Positions 1 to 7,272 of a stretch of 64,000 nt of DNA are shown here, one piece after another. The notes beneath the pieces are model-generated. The model was not told the origin of the DNA, searched no databases, and saw only the letters and a program-made list of their open reading frames with translations. Origin of the DNA: JAWLHA01 sp041690535 (GTDB lineage: Bacteria; Pseudomonadota; Gammaproteobacteria; Thiohalomonadales; Thiohalomonadaceae); NCBI GenBank assembly GCA_041690535.1, contig JAWLHA010000020.1, positions 1 to 64,000 of the forward strand. Reading direction: 5' to 3'. The translations under genes were made by a program, and so were the position numbers. Within the stretch, counting starts at the first letter, position 1, and each line of letters opens with the position of its first letter.

Positions 1-98
1 AACGACCAACGACCAACGACCAACGACCAACGACCAACGACCAACGACCAACGACCAACGACCAACGACCAACGACCAACGACCAACGACCAACGACC
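1..98. repeat. Heptanucleotide tandem repeat array (AACGACC x14)
   Basis: Fourteen perfect head-to-tail copies of AACGACC run from the first base and stop at position 98, so the array may extend beyond the left edge. No coding gene spans it. It lies about 110 bp upstream of a sigma-54 promoter. Perfect identity of the units suggests recent slippage expansion. It could be a length-variable minisatellite or a multimerised protein-binding site; the sequence does not decide. Confidence 0.97.
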
Positions 99-137
99 CC
101 CGCTTCATTGACAACTGCGTCATTTCACACACCCGCC

Positions 138-153
138 TGTGGCATATGCCGCA
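138..153. promoter_or_regulatory. Candidate upstream activator palindrome
   Basis: TGTGGCATATGCCGCA is an imperfect 16-bp palindrome with a perfect GGCATATGCC core. It is centred about 62 bp upstream of the GG of the sigma-54 promoter, a distance typical of enhancer sites for sigma-54 activators. Only one copy is evident, so its role is inference. The natural candidate protein is the Fis-type activator encoded at 9912-10865. Confidence 0.35.
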
Positions 154-205
154 CCCATTAATCAGGCTCAACACAAAAACACCGTGATTTCATAAGGTTG
201 TTGCT

Positions 206-221
206 TGGCACGCCCCCTGCA
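206..221 (+). promoter_or_regulatory. Sigma-54 (RpoN) -24/-12 promoter
   Basis: TGGCACG-CCCC-CTGCA fits the sigma-54 consensus TGGCACG-N4-TTGCA at every fixed position but one, with correct GG-to-GC spacing. The predicted start near 232 leaves a leader of about 60 nt before the receptor ATG at 292, whose Shine-Dalgarno is AAGGGGG (276-282). A sigma-54 activator gene lies in the same locus at 9912-10865. No comparably good sigma-70 promoter was seen in this gap. Confidence 0.8.
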
Positions 222-291
222 CATGCCTTCCTCGGTTGCGATTTCTCAATTTTGTCGTTCAGGGAGGAACGCTTTAAGGGGGCTAAGCTGA

Positions 292-2505
292 ATGAATCCA
301 GTAATCTGCCGCAAGCGTGCTTTGGCGGTGTGTGTCTCTTCTGCGCTGGCATCCGTGGCGCTGTTCCAGACGGGGCCGCTTCGCGCCGAGGACCTCGGCG
401 TCATCCACGTGGACTCCACCACCATTGACGACCGCTTCGACTCCAAGCGGAACGAACCTTCCAATATCGGTGTGATCAGCGGCGAACAGATCGACCGCGA
501 GCATCCGGAAAACATCCAGCAGGTCCTGCAGCGCATCCCCGGCATCACCACTGAGGTGCAGAGCGGCGACTCCATCAAGATCCACATCCGCGGCGTGGAG
601 AACCAGGTGTACATGGGCGAGAAGCCCGGGGTCGCCGTGGTCATCGACGGGGTGCCGGTGTTCGAGCGCACCGGGCGGGTCAACATCGACCTGGACAACA
701 TCCAGTCCGTGAAGGTGATCAAGGGGGGAGCCTCCTACCTGTTCGGCGACGACGCCCTGGCCGGGGCGGTGATCATCACCACCAAGCGGGGGGCGGAACA
801 CGCAGGCTACAAGGCGGAGGCCGAAGCGGGTTCATTCGGCCATTACAAGGGACTGTTGCGGGCCGGCTATGCCGGGGAGAACTCCAACGGGCATATACAG
901 GTCTCCCACCGGGAGACGGACGGCTACTACGATGACTCCGCCTCCGAGGCCGATTACCTCAATGGCAAGTTCCAGTACTACATCGACGATGCCAGCGACC
1001 TCACCTTTGGCCTCGAACGCTCCGAACGGATGAAGAACAGCCATGGTGCGGTGCGTGGCGTCACCGCGGCCGCGAACGACCCGCGGAGCACGAATCCCGC
1101 CTACAACGATTACGCCAACCACTACGACGTGAGCCTGGGCAAGTACTTCGCCACCTACTCAAGGGACCTCTCCGAGACCAACAACCTGCTCCTCAACGTC
1201 TACCAGTTCACGGACAGTACCGCCTTCCTGAGTGCCCCCCTGAAGACAGATCCCACGGCTTATCAATCGGGCAATGACTATTACCAGGTGCAGCGGGGCA
1301 TCAAAAGCGAATTTCGCTCCGCAGGGGAGAACGTGGCGTGGATGGGAGCGGTGGACCTGCGCGCCAACAGCTACGACAACGAGAGCACGGCCCTGGACTG
1401 CAGCGAGGCTTTCGGCGACTGCACGGTCGGCGCGGCCACCAGCGACAACACCACTGACGAGCAGGTTCGCGCCCTCTATGGGGAGCTGAAGGTGCGGGTC
1501 ACCGATCCCTTCAGTCTGACGTTCAACGGCCGTATCGACCAAATCGACCTCGATTACCAGGACAATCTCGCACCCACGCTGGATGGCGAGAAGACCTTCA
1601 ATGTCTGGTCCTGGCGCGTGGGCGGCAACTATGCCGCACGCAGCAACCTGGACCTCTACGGCAACGTCTCCACCGGTTTCCGCGCGCCTTCGGTCGAGCA
1701 GCTGTTTGTGGGCAGCAACAGTCCCACCCACCGGACGGCGGCGAACCCGGACCTGGAGCCCGAGCGTGCGGTCAACACGGAGTTGGGGCTGCGCAGCCGC
1801 ATGGTGTGGGGCGGCATCCCGTGGGACCTGGACGTGGCGGTTTTTCAGATCGACCGCAAGGACCACATTCAGGCCAGCGGGGGGCAGTACAGCACCGCAG
1901 CGGACAGCCGTTACGAAAACATCGGCGACCTGAGAAATCGCGGGTTGGAGCTGTCCCTGCTTTCTGATCCCGCCCGCAGGGTGTTCTTCGACCTGGCCTA
2001 CACCTACCTGGACGCCACCTACACCGCCTACGACAGTTTCAACCAGCAGCTGGCGCCGGTCGGAGGCATTTGCCCGGAGGGGGCGACCCCGGTGAGCAGT
2101 CGGGGGCGGATCACCAACTGTCTGGTGCCTTTCGACAACACCGGAAACGTCGTGCCGCGGGTGCCGCGCCACCACCTCAACATCGCCCTGGGGCTGCGCC
2201 CTGCCGAACGCTGGCTGGTGACCACCGAGGTGGATGCCATCTCCAGCTACTACGCCGACGAGATCAACCAGGAGAAGATTGGCGGCCACGCGGTGGTGAA
2301 CCTCATCACCGACTACAGCCGGCGCATCGGTCAGGTGGAGTGGGGCGTGTTCGCCCGTGTCGATAACGTGCTCGATCGCCGCTACTACAACACCGTGCGT
2401 GGCACCCACGACAGCAATGCCGATGGGGTGTATGACCAGGAGGACCTCTCCATCGTGGTGAACCAGGGGCGGACCTACACCGCGGGCCTCTCCGCCGCAT
2501 TCTAG
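292..2505 (+). CDS. TonB-dependent outer-membrane receptor
   Basis: This 737-residue protein is an outer-membrane gated porin that imports a ligand using TonB energy. It starts with a signal peptide of about 32 residues. A TonB-box-like stretch DLGVIHVDS follows, then a plug domain (about residues 55-165, with IRGVENQ and VKVIKGGASYLFG) and a long beta-barrel ending in phenylalanine, the usual BAM signal. It is first in a run of seven same-strand, closely packed or overlapping genes that includes dedicated exbB, exbD and tonB, behind a sigma-54 promoter. The barrel does not reveal the substrate. The neighbours (His-rich periplasmic protein, metal-reductase-like polyferredoxin, copper receptor further down) suggest a metal or metal chelate. 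Confidence 0.93.
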   Translation: MNPVICRKRALAVCVSSALASVALFQTGPLRAEDLGVIHVDSTTIDDRFDSKRNEPSNIGVISGEQIDREHPENIQQVLQRIPGITTEVQSGDSIKIHIRGVENQVYMGEKPGVAVVIDGVPVFERTGRVNIDLDNIQSVKVIKGGASYLFGDDALAGAVIITTKRGAEHAGYKAEAEAGSFGHYKGLLRAGYAGENSNGHIQVSHRETDGYYDDSASEADYLNGKFQYYIDDASDLTFGLERSERMKNSHGAVRGVTAAANDPRSTNPAYNDYANHYDVSLGKYFATYSRDLSETNNLLLNVYQFTDSTAFLSAPLKTDPTAYQSGNDYYQVQRGIKSEFRSAGENVAWMGAVDLRANSYDNESTALDCSEAFGDCTVGAATSDNTTDEQVRALYGELKVRVTDPFSLTFNGRIDQIDLDYQDNLAPTLDGEKTFNVWSWRVGGNYAARSNLDLYGNVSTGFRAPSVEQLFVGSNSPTHRTAANPDLEPERAVNTELGLRSRMVWGGIPWDLDVAVFQIDRKDHIQASGGQYSTAADSRYENIGDLRNRGLELSLLSDPARRVFFDLAYTYLDATYTAYDSFNQQLAPVGGICPEGATPVSSRGRITNCLVPFDNTGNVVPRVPRHHLNIALGLRPAERWLVTTEVDAISSYYADEINQEKIGGHAVVNLITDYSRRIGQVEWGVFARVDNVLDRRYYNTVRGTHDSNADGVYDQEDLSIVVNQGRTYTAGLSAAF

Positions 2506-2520
2506 GAAAAGGGGAACGAC

Positions 2521-3348
2521 ATGAGGATCGGGATGGGCAAATGGTTCCTTATCGCTGCGATGCTGGGCACTTCGCCGGTTGCCAGCGCGCAGCTGTTCTG
2601 GAGCACGCAGGTGCAGGATGAGCACCAACAGGGAACCGGACACGGCGGGGGGCACGGACATGGTGGTCCCGTGGGCTACTACCTTCGCGACGGGGCCGGT
2701 GCCACTGCGGGACTTTGGCTCCCCACGCTGGAGCAGCGGCCGCTGCAAATCGCGCCCCAGGATGGACGCGCTGCGGTCCGGCCCAGCGGCGTGGAGTACT
2801 ACCATGCCCTGGTGGCCAGCCGCGAAAGCGAGGGGCTCAGCGAAGGGGCGGTGCGCTACATCTCCCTGCGGGGCAAACCCTCCGGCCATAGCCCCTCCGA
2901 GTTGCTCGTCGCCGCGAAATTGCCGCTGGAGGTCGTACCCGATCCGCTGCCCAGGGAACATGGGCGTTACCAGTCCCGCAAGCTCGCCACCTTTCTCGTT
3001 CGGGCCGATGGAAAACCCCTGGCCGGGCGCACGGTGGCCCTGGAGACCAGCCACGGCACCCGGCTGTTTGCCAACACCGATGCCGAAGGGCGGGTGACCT
3101 TCTCCCTGCCGGAGGACTTCCCCCAAATCGGCGCCGGCCGTTCGGCCAACCGGCCGGGTGAATTCCGGGTGAGCGTCAGTCACCGTGCCGAGGGGGGGCA
3201 TCGCTACCGCACGGCGCTCTCGGCCGACTATCACGTCAACCCCGACAACTGGCAGTCGGGGCTGGGGGGGAAGGCTGCTGCGCTGGCTGGATTCCTCGTC
3301 GGGCTCGGTGTACTGGGCTTTGCCGGCCGCAAAGGCGCAAGGGGGTAA
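2521..3348 (+). CDS. His-rich periplasmic protein with C-terminal membrane anchor (DUF4198-like)
   Basis: This 275-residue protein has a signal peptide (about 1-23), then a short His/Gly segment HGGGHGHGG near residue 41 that looks like a metal-binding loop. The middle has an Ig-like or carboxypeptidase-regulatory-like fold signature (about 155-200; GKPLAGRTVALE then TDAEGRVTFSLP) that resembles DUF4198 proteins. Some DUF4198 proteins act as periplasmic metal-binding partners of nickel or cobalt importers. A C-terminal hydrophobic helix (about 248-268) followed by RKGARG should anchor it in the inner membrane facing the periplasm. It starts 15 bp after the receptor and ends 3 bp before the polyferredoxin gene, so it is very likely cotranscribed. 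Metal handling is inferred from composition and context; the family call is moderate. Confidence 0.7.
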   Translation: MRIGMGKWFLIAAMLGTSPVASAQLFWSTQVQDEHQQGTGHGGGHGHGGPVGYYLRDGAGATAGLWLPTLEQRPLQIAPQDGRAAVRPSGVEYYHALVASRESEGLSEGAVRYISLRGKPSGHSPSELLVAAKLPLEVVPDPLPREHGRYQSRKLATFLVRADGKPLAGRTVALETSHGTRLFANTDAEGRVTFSLPEDFPQIGAGRSANRPGEFRVSVSHRAEGGHRYRTALSADYHVNPDNWQSGLGGKAAALAGFLVGLGVLGFAGRKGARG

Positions 3349-3351
3349 GCC

Positions 3352-4419
3352 ATGGTCGCAGTAATGAATCTCTCCTTCATCCGCAAGCTGGTTCAGCTGG
3401 CGGCCTTTCTCTTCCTCGTCTACGGCTCCGTTTGGGTGGGCTTCTATTCCGCGGACAAGATCAGTGGGGCCTTCCCGGTGCTGGCGTGCGCCTATGACCA
3501 GCAGACCGCCGACTACTGTGCTCTCATTCCGTTTCAGCATCAGATGGACCATCGCGTGGGGGCGACCCTGGCGGCGGGCGGGGCGGTACTGGCCGCGCTC
3601 ATGCCCTCCCTCATCACCCTGGGGACCTTCCTGCTGCTGTTCGTCTTCCTGAACAAGGCGTTCTGCGGCTGGATCTGTCCGCTGGGCTTCTTCCAGGAAG
3701 TGATGTACATGATTGGGCAGAAACTCGGCCTCAAGCGGTGGGAATCGCTTCCTGCGGGAGTGGTGAACCGGATCCGTCCGGTGAAGTGGGCGATGCTTGC
3801 GTTGCTGGTGTTCATCTTCCCGGTGTTGACGGGGCTCGGTGTGACCGGCCACGAACTCGGCAGTCCCTACTGCACCATCTGTCCCAGCCGTATCCTCACC
3901 ACCCTGGCCACGGGAGACACTTCCCAGCTGGTCCTCGATACCCAGTCCGCGGGGTATCTGATCATGTCGCTCCTCGGCACCTTCCTGTTCGGCATGACCG
4001 CGGCCTTCTCCCTGAAGGTGCGCCAGCCCTTCTGCCGCGTCTGCCCGATGCTCGCGCTCCACGCCACCTTCCGCAAGGTGGGGCTGGTGCGGCTGGTCAA
4101 GCAGGCCAAACCCCGCTGCGAGAAATGCGGGTTATGTGCCAAGGCCTGCCCCATGGACATCCGCGAGATCCACACCGAGATGGAGAAGAAGGATGTCCTC
4201 TTTGCCGACTGCACCCTCTGTGGACGCTGCGTGGAGTTCTGCCCCGACAAGGATGTGCTGCAGCTCAAGTACGCCGTGATCCCCCTTTTCCGGGCGGACC
4301 CGGTCTACTTCAAGCAGCGCAAAAAACTGCAGGACCGTTGGGAAAGGCACAACCTGCCGGCCATGTTGCGACGCGATCGCGACCGTCCCGCCGCACCCGC
4401 CCAGGGGCAGGAGGCCTGA
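3352..4419 (+). CDS. NapH/CcoG-like membrane polyferredoxin
   Basis: This 355-residue inner-membrane iron-sulfur protein has about five hydrophobic helices. A CGWICPLG signature (105-112) is typical of the NapH, NosR and CcoG group. Further pairs are CTIC (174-177) and CRVC (228-231). Two classical CxxCxxCxxxCP ferredoxin motifs at 256-266 and 287-297 should bind two [4Fe-4S] clusters on the cytoplasmic side. NapH-type proteins pass electrons from quinol or ferredoxin across the membrane, and CcoG has been described as a cupric reductase for cbb3 oxidase assembly. Its place between a TonB receptor and a CcdA-like protein suggests reduction of an imported metal or its chaperone. It begins 3 bp after the previous gene with AAGGGGG as Shine-Dalgarno, and its stop overlaps the next start by one base. 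Confidence 0.88.
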   Translation: MVAVMNLSFIRKLVQLAAFLFLVYGSVWVGFYSADKISGAFPVLACAYDQQTADYCALIPFQHQMDHRVGATLAAGGAVLAALMPSLITLGTFLLLFVFLNKAFCGWICPLGFFQEVMYMIGQKLGLKRWESLPAGVVNRIRPVKWAMLALLVFIFPVLTGLGVTGHELGSPYCTICPSRILTTLATGDTSQLVLDTQSAGYLIMSLLGTFLFGMTAAFSLKVRQPFCRVCPMLALHATFRKVGLVRLVKQAKPRCEKCGLCAKACPMDIREIHTEMEKKDVLFADCTLCGRCVEFCPDKDVLQLKYAVIPLFRADPVYFKQRKKLQDRWERHNLPAMLRRDRDRPAAPAQGQEA

Positions 4420-5108
4420 TGGAGTCACTGGCGCTCACGGTGCCCGCGGCCGCCATCATGGGGCTGGTCTTCGGCGCGGGACCCTGCAACATCACCTGTC
4501 TTCCGTACCTCGGGCCGGTGTTTCTGGCCCGCGAAGGCGGCATCGGACAGGCCTGGCGGACCATCGTTCCGTTCTCTCTCGGACGCCTGAGCGGTTACGG
4601 AGCGTTGGGCGCTGTGGCGGGGTGGGCCGGATACGCCGCCACCTCGTGGCTGGAAGAGGGCGCCGCGGGTGTGTTCCTCGGCATCGTCACCATCGCCCTG
4701 GGGCTGTTACTCTTCACCCGCAGCACAAAACGCGGCTGCACGGCATCCCGGGCGCCCAGGGCCGAGCAGACGATCGCGCCGCCCCGGCGCCGTCCCGAGG
4801 GGCTGGCACTGCCCGCGGGTCTGTTCGGCATGGGCGCGGCCATGGCCCTCAATCCCTGCGCGCCCCTCGGAACTGTCCTGCTTGCCGCCGCGGCGACCGC
4901 CGACCCGTTGGCGGGGCTGGGGCTGGGGTTGGGGTTCGGCGCCGGTGCGGTGTTGATTCCCGGGCTGGTCTTTGGGGTCCTGGTGGCGCACTTCGGCACC
5001 CAGGTGCGTATTCATCTCGAGCGTTGGCGCAGTGCGCTCGAACGCAGCGCGGGGGCACTGCTGATGCTCCTCGGAACCACAACGGCATTGGGTTGGATTC
5101 AGGTATGA
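4419..5108 (+). CDS. CcdA/DsbD-like or TauE/SafE-like membrane protein
   Basis: The 229-residue protein is almost entirely hydrophobic, with about six helices and one basic cytoplasmic loop (about 103-128). Cysteines occur as GPCNITCLPYLGP in the first helix and LNPCAPLG in the fourth. This spacing resembles the paired intramembrane cysteines of CcdA/DsbD, which carry reducing equivalents from thioredoxin to the periplasm. UreH/SafE-type transporters look similar. The start shares one base with the polyferredoxin stop and the end overlaps exbB by four bases, so translational coupling is expected. A much longer open frame in the same phase begins at 3738, but that part lies inside the preceding gene. 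I infer thiol redox or metal transfer; the exact activity is unknown. Confidence 0.8.
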   Translation: MESLALTVPAAAIMGLVFGAGPCNITCLPYLGPVFLAREGGIGQAWRTIVPFSLGRLSGYGALGAVAGWAGYAATSWLEEGAAGVFLGIVTIALGLLLFTRSTKRGCTASRAPRAEQTIAPPRRRPEGLALPAGLFGMGAAMALNPCAPLGTVLLAAAATADPLAGLGLGLGFGAGAVLIPGLVFGVLVAHFGTQVRIHLERWRSALERSAGALLMLLGTTTALGWIQV

Positions 5109-5764
5109 GCTTCACGGAGTTACTGACGAAAGGGGGGCCGGTGGTGTGGATCCTGGCCGGCTATTCCATCGTGGCCCTGACCATCGTGCTGGAGCGGACC
5201 CTGCTGTTCCTCGCCATGGGGCGACCGGCCCCCGATCTTGAGGCGCGCCTCGCGGAGGCGGTGCGCGCCAACACCCTCGAGGGCGAGTTGGGGGCTTTCA
5301 AGGGACCCGAAATCCGCGTCGTCGCAGGATTGATGGAGGCGAGCCGGGAGGGGGTGCGTGAGCTCGGAAGGGTGGCCAGCCGCATCGGCTCGCAGGAGCT
5401 GCAGCGCATGGAGCGCGGCTTTCGCACCCTCGGGTTTCTGGGCAATACCGCACCGCTGCTGGGGCTCTTCGGCACCATTACCGGGATGATCAAGGCCTTC
5501 ATGGTGATTGAGCAGGCGGGGGGCCGGGTCGATGCCCAGGCGCTGGCCGGCGGCATTTGGGAGGCGATGGTCACCACCGGGGTGGGGCTGGCCGTCTCCA
5601 TCCCGGTGCTGTTGATGCTGCACCTGTTGGAAGGGGCCGCCGATCGCCGGGCGCAAGTGATGCGCAGCTGCGCCTCGGTGGTGCTCGAGCAGTTACCCCA
5701 CGACCGTGATCCGGAGGTGGAACAGGCCGTCCACCACCGGGAGGGGGTCGTCCATGCAGTTTGA
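5105..5764 (+). CDS. exbB: ExbB-type proton channel subunit (MotA/TolQ/ExbB family)
   Basis: This 219-residue protein carries the family pattern: an N-terminal helix (about 12-36), a cytoplasmic stretch, and two closely spaced C-terminal helices (about 115-140 and 155-180). It has the signatures LGFLGNTAPLLGLFGTITGMI and GIWEAMVTTGVGLAVSIP. Together with ExbD it forms the inner-membrane proton channel that drives TonB. The ATG overlaps the previous stop as ATGA, and its end overlaps exbD by 11 bases. It sits in the same operon as a receptor and tonB, so it is probably dedicated to the metal system rather than being the housekeeping copy. Confidence 0.93.
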   Translation: MSFTELLTKGGPVVWILAGYSIVALTIVLERTLLFLAMGRPAPDLEARLAEAVRANTLEGELGAFKGPEIRVVAGLMEASREGVRELGRVASRIGSQELQRMERGFRTLGFLGNTAPLLGLFGTITGMIKAFMVIEQAGGRVDAQALAGGIWEAMVTTGVGLAVSIPVLLMLHLLEGAADRRAQVMRSCASVVLEQLPHDRDPEVEQAVHHREGVVHAV

Positions 5765-6155
5765 GGGGCGGCGGCGCACCAGTCTCGTCCCCAACCTCAC
5801 GCCGCTCATCGACGTGGTGTTCCTGCTGCTGGTGTTCTTCATGTTGACCTCTCACTTCGTGCGCGACCAGGCGGTGACCGTGGACCTGCCGGTGGCCGAC
5901 AGCGGCGAGGCGGTGGAGGAGGATGAACGGCTCGAGGTGGTCCTCGATAAGGCAGGGCGGTTCCTCATCAACGACCACTTCGTGGAGCCCGAGGCCCTGG
6001 AGGAGACCCTGCGCCAACACCTCGACAAGCGTGAGGAGAAGGTGGTCCGCATCCGCGGGGATCGCGCCGCCAGCCTGGGCGGGGCCGTGGGCGTGCTCGA
6101 TGCGGCCCGCAAAGCGGGTGCGGACGCCGTCGATATCGTGACCGAGGAAAAATGA
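5754..6155 (+). CDS. exbD: ExbD-type proton channel subunit
   Basis: A 133-residue ExbD/TolR family protein with one N-terminal membrane helix. The helix begins NLTPLIDVVFLLLVFFM and so has the conserved membrane aspartate that carries protons. A periplasmic domain follows (about 45-133). I chose ATG 5754 because it sits behind GGGAGGGGG and gives the usual short basic N-terminus (MQFEGRRRTS); an upstream in-frame start at 5706 would overlap exbB much further. The stop overlaps the tonB start as ATGA. Confidence 0.92.
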   Translation: MQFEGRRRTSLVPNLTPLIDVVFLLLVFFMLTSHFVRDQAVTVDLPVADSGEAVEEDERLEVVLDKAGRFLINDHFVEPEALEETLRQHLDKREEKVVRIRGDRAASLGGAVGVLDAARKAGADAVDIVTEEK

Positions 6156-6889
6156 GCCGTCGGGAGTCCTTGAACTGGTTGGTGGCGGCCGTGATCTCCC
6201 TTGCCGCTCACGCCGCTCTCATCCTGGACAGTGGCGCACCCCTCGGGGTGGAGAGCCCCACCACTCCGCAGCGGAATGTCACCCGGGTGAGCTTCCGTTC
6301 GGAAGCCGCACCGACGCCGGAGAGTGCCCCGGTCCCGGAGAAGCCGGTACAGCGGCCTCCGGAACCGAAAAAGGTGAAGGAAAAGCCACCGGAGCCCCTG
6401 AAGCCCGAGCCGAAGCCGATCCCGGAACCGAAGCCAGCGCCCAAGCCCAAGCCCAAGCCTGAGCCTGAGCCTGAGCCGGCGCAGGAGGAGGTGCGCGATG
6501 AGCCCATGCCGGTTGCACCGAGCGCGCCGCCCACTGTGGCCCAGGCGGCCAGCCCTGAGCCGGTGGCGGTGGGCCGTGCCCCGGCCGCAGACCCCGCCCT
6601 GCTGGAGCAGGCGCGGCAGGCGTACCTGGCGAAGCTAATGGCCCACATCGAGGCCCACAAACACTACCCCAAGGCGGCCCGGCGACGCGGCATCGAGGGG
6701 GAGGTGAGCGTGACCTTCACGATCATGGCTGGCGGCGCGGTCGAAGGGCTTCGTGCCGAGGGGGCCCACAGCGTGCTGGGGCGCGCGGCGGAGGATGCGG
6801 TGCGGGCCAGCACGCCACTGCCCGCGCCCCCTGAGACGATGTCGCTGCCGCTCGAGATCTCCTTCGGAATGGTTTTTGCGCTGCGTTAG
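6152..6889 (+). CDS. tonB: TonB energy transducer
   Basis: This 245-residue protein has an N-terminal membrane anchor (about 8-26), then a long Pro-Lys/Pro-Glu region (about 62-108, with KPKPKPEPEPEP) that spans the periplasm. The C-terminal TonB domain (about 155-245) has HYPKAARRRGIEGEVSVTF. It transmits the ExbBD proton-motive signal to outer-membrane receptors by contacting their TonB boxes. Both receptors in the window, at 292 and 7273, carry TonB-box-like N-termini and are plausible clients. It is the last gene of the overlapping exbB-exbD-tonB set. Confidence 0.93.
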   Translation: MSRRESLNWLVAAVISLAAHAALILDSGAPLGVESPTTPQRNVTRVSFRSEAAPTPESAPVPEKPVQRPPEPKKVKEKPPEPLKPEPKPIPEPKPAPKPKPKPEPEPEPAQEEVRDEPMPVAPSAPPTVAQAASPEPVAVGRAPAADPALLEQARQAYLAKLMAHIEAHKHYPKAARRRGIEGEVSVTFTIMAGGAVEGLRAEGAHSVLGRAAEDAVRASTPLPAPPETMSLPLEISFGMVFALR

Positions 6890-7084
6890 CCCGGGTTTCT
6901 CACCACCGTTCGTAGCGGGGGCGTCGAGGCGCCGCTGTGACGGGGCGCGGACCGGAGGGAGCACGGTCACACCGAGCGGATCGGCGGTCGAAGTGGACGG
7001 ATGGTGGGAAATCCGGGTTAGATCCCTTGTTTCACCGGTGCCCCGAACAGCTACGTGAGAGACTTTGGGATCAGACCGAACATC

Positions 7085-7217
7085 GTAACTACTCCCCCCG
7101 TCATTCCCGCGAAGGCGGGAATCCAGAGAACGGATGCATGGCTCAAAATGGATCCCCGCCTACGCGGGAATGACGAATTTCCAAGGCATTGCGTGATCAG
7201 CTGGGGCGAGTAGTTAC
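7085..7217. mobile_element. Family-1 MITE-like element, copy 1
   Basis: The 133-bp element has terminal inverted repeats GTAACTACTC (7085-7094) and GAGTAGTTAC (7208-7217), extendable to 15 bp with one mismatch. Inside are two opposed hairpins with cores ATTCCCGCGAAGGCGGGAAT and a variant. It is flanked by perfect 8-bp direct repeats CGAACATC at 7077-7084 and 7218-7225, the target duplication expected after transposition. It encodes no protein. It fills most of the 383-bp gap between tonB and the copper receptor; I see no further gene in the remainder. Confidence 0.92.
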
Positions 7218-7272
7218 CGAACATCTTTGAATCTTTGTTGAACTGTTGAACTTTTGAGAAGAGGGAGAGGCA

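Noticed and set aside
1..98. CRISPR or origin iterons
   Set aside because: Units are 7 bp, perfectly tandem and spacerless; no replication initiator gene is nearby.
1159..4062. A 967-codon open frame on the minus strand
   Set aside because: It lies antisense to the receptor, the His-rich protein and the polyferredoxin, has shadow-type composition from GC-rich third positions, and shows no domain.
3738..4418. N-terminal extension of the CcdA-like protein
   Set aside because: This part overlaps the polyferredoxin gene and is not hydrophobic or family-like; the start at 4419 gives a normal CcdA-type first helix.
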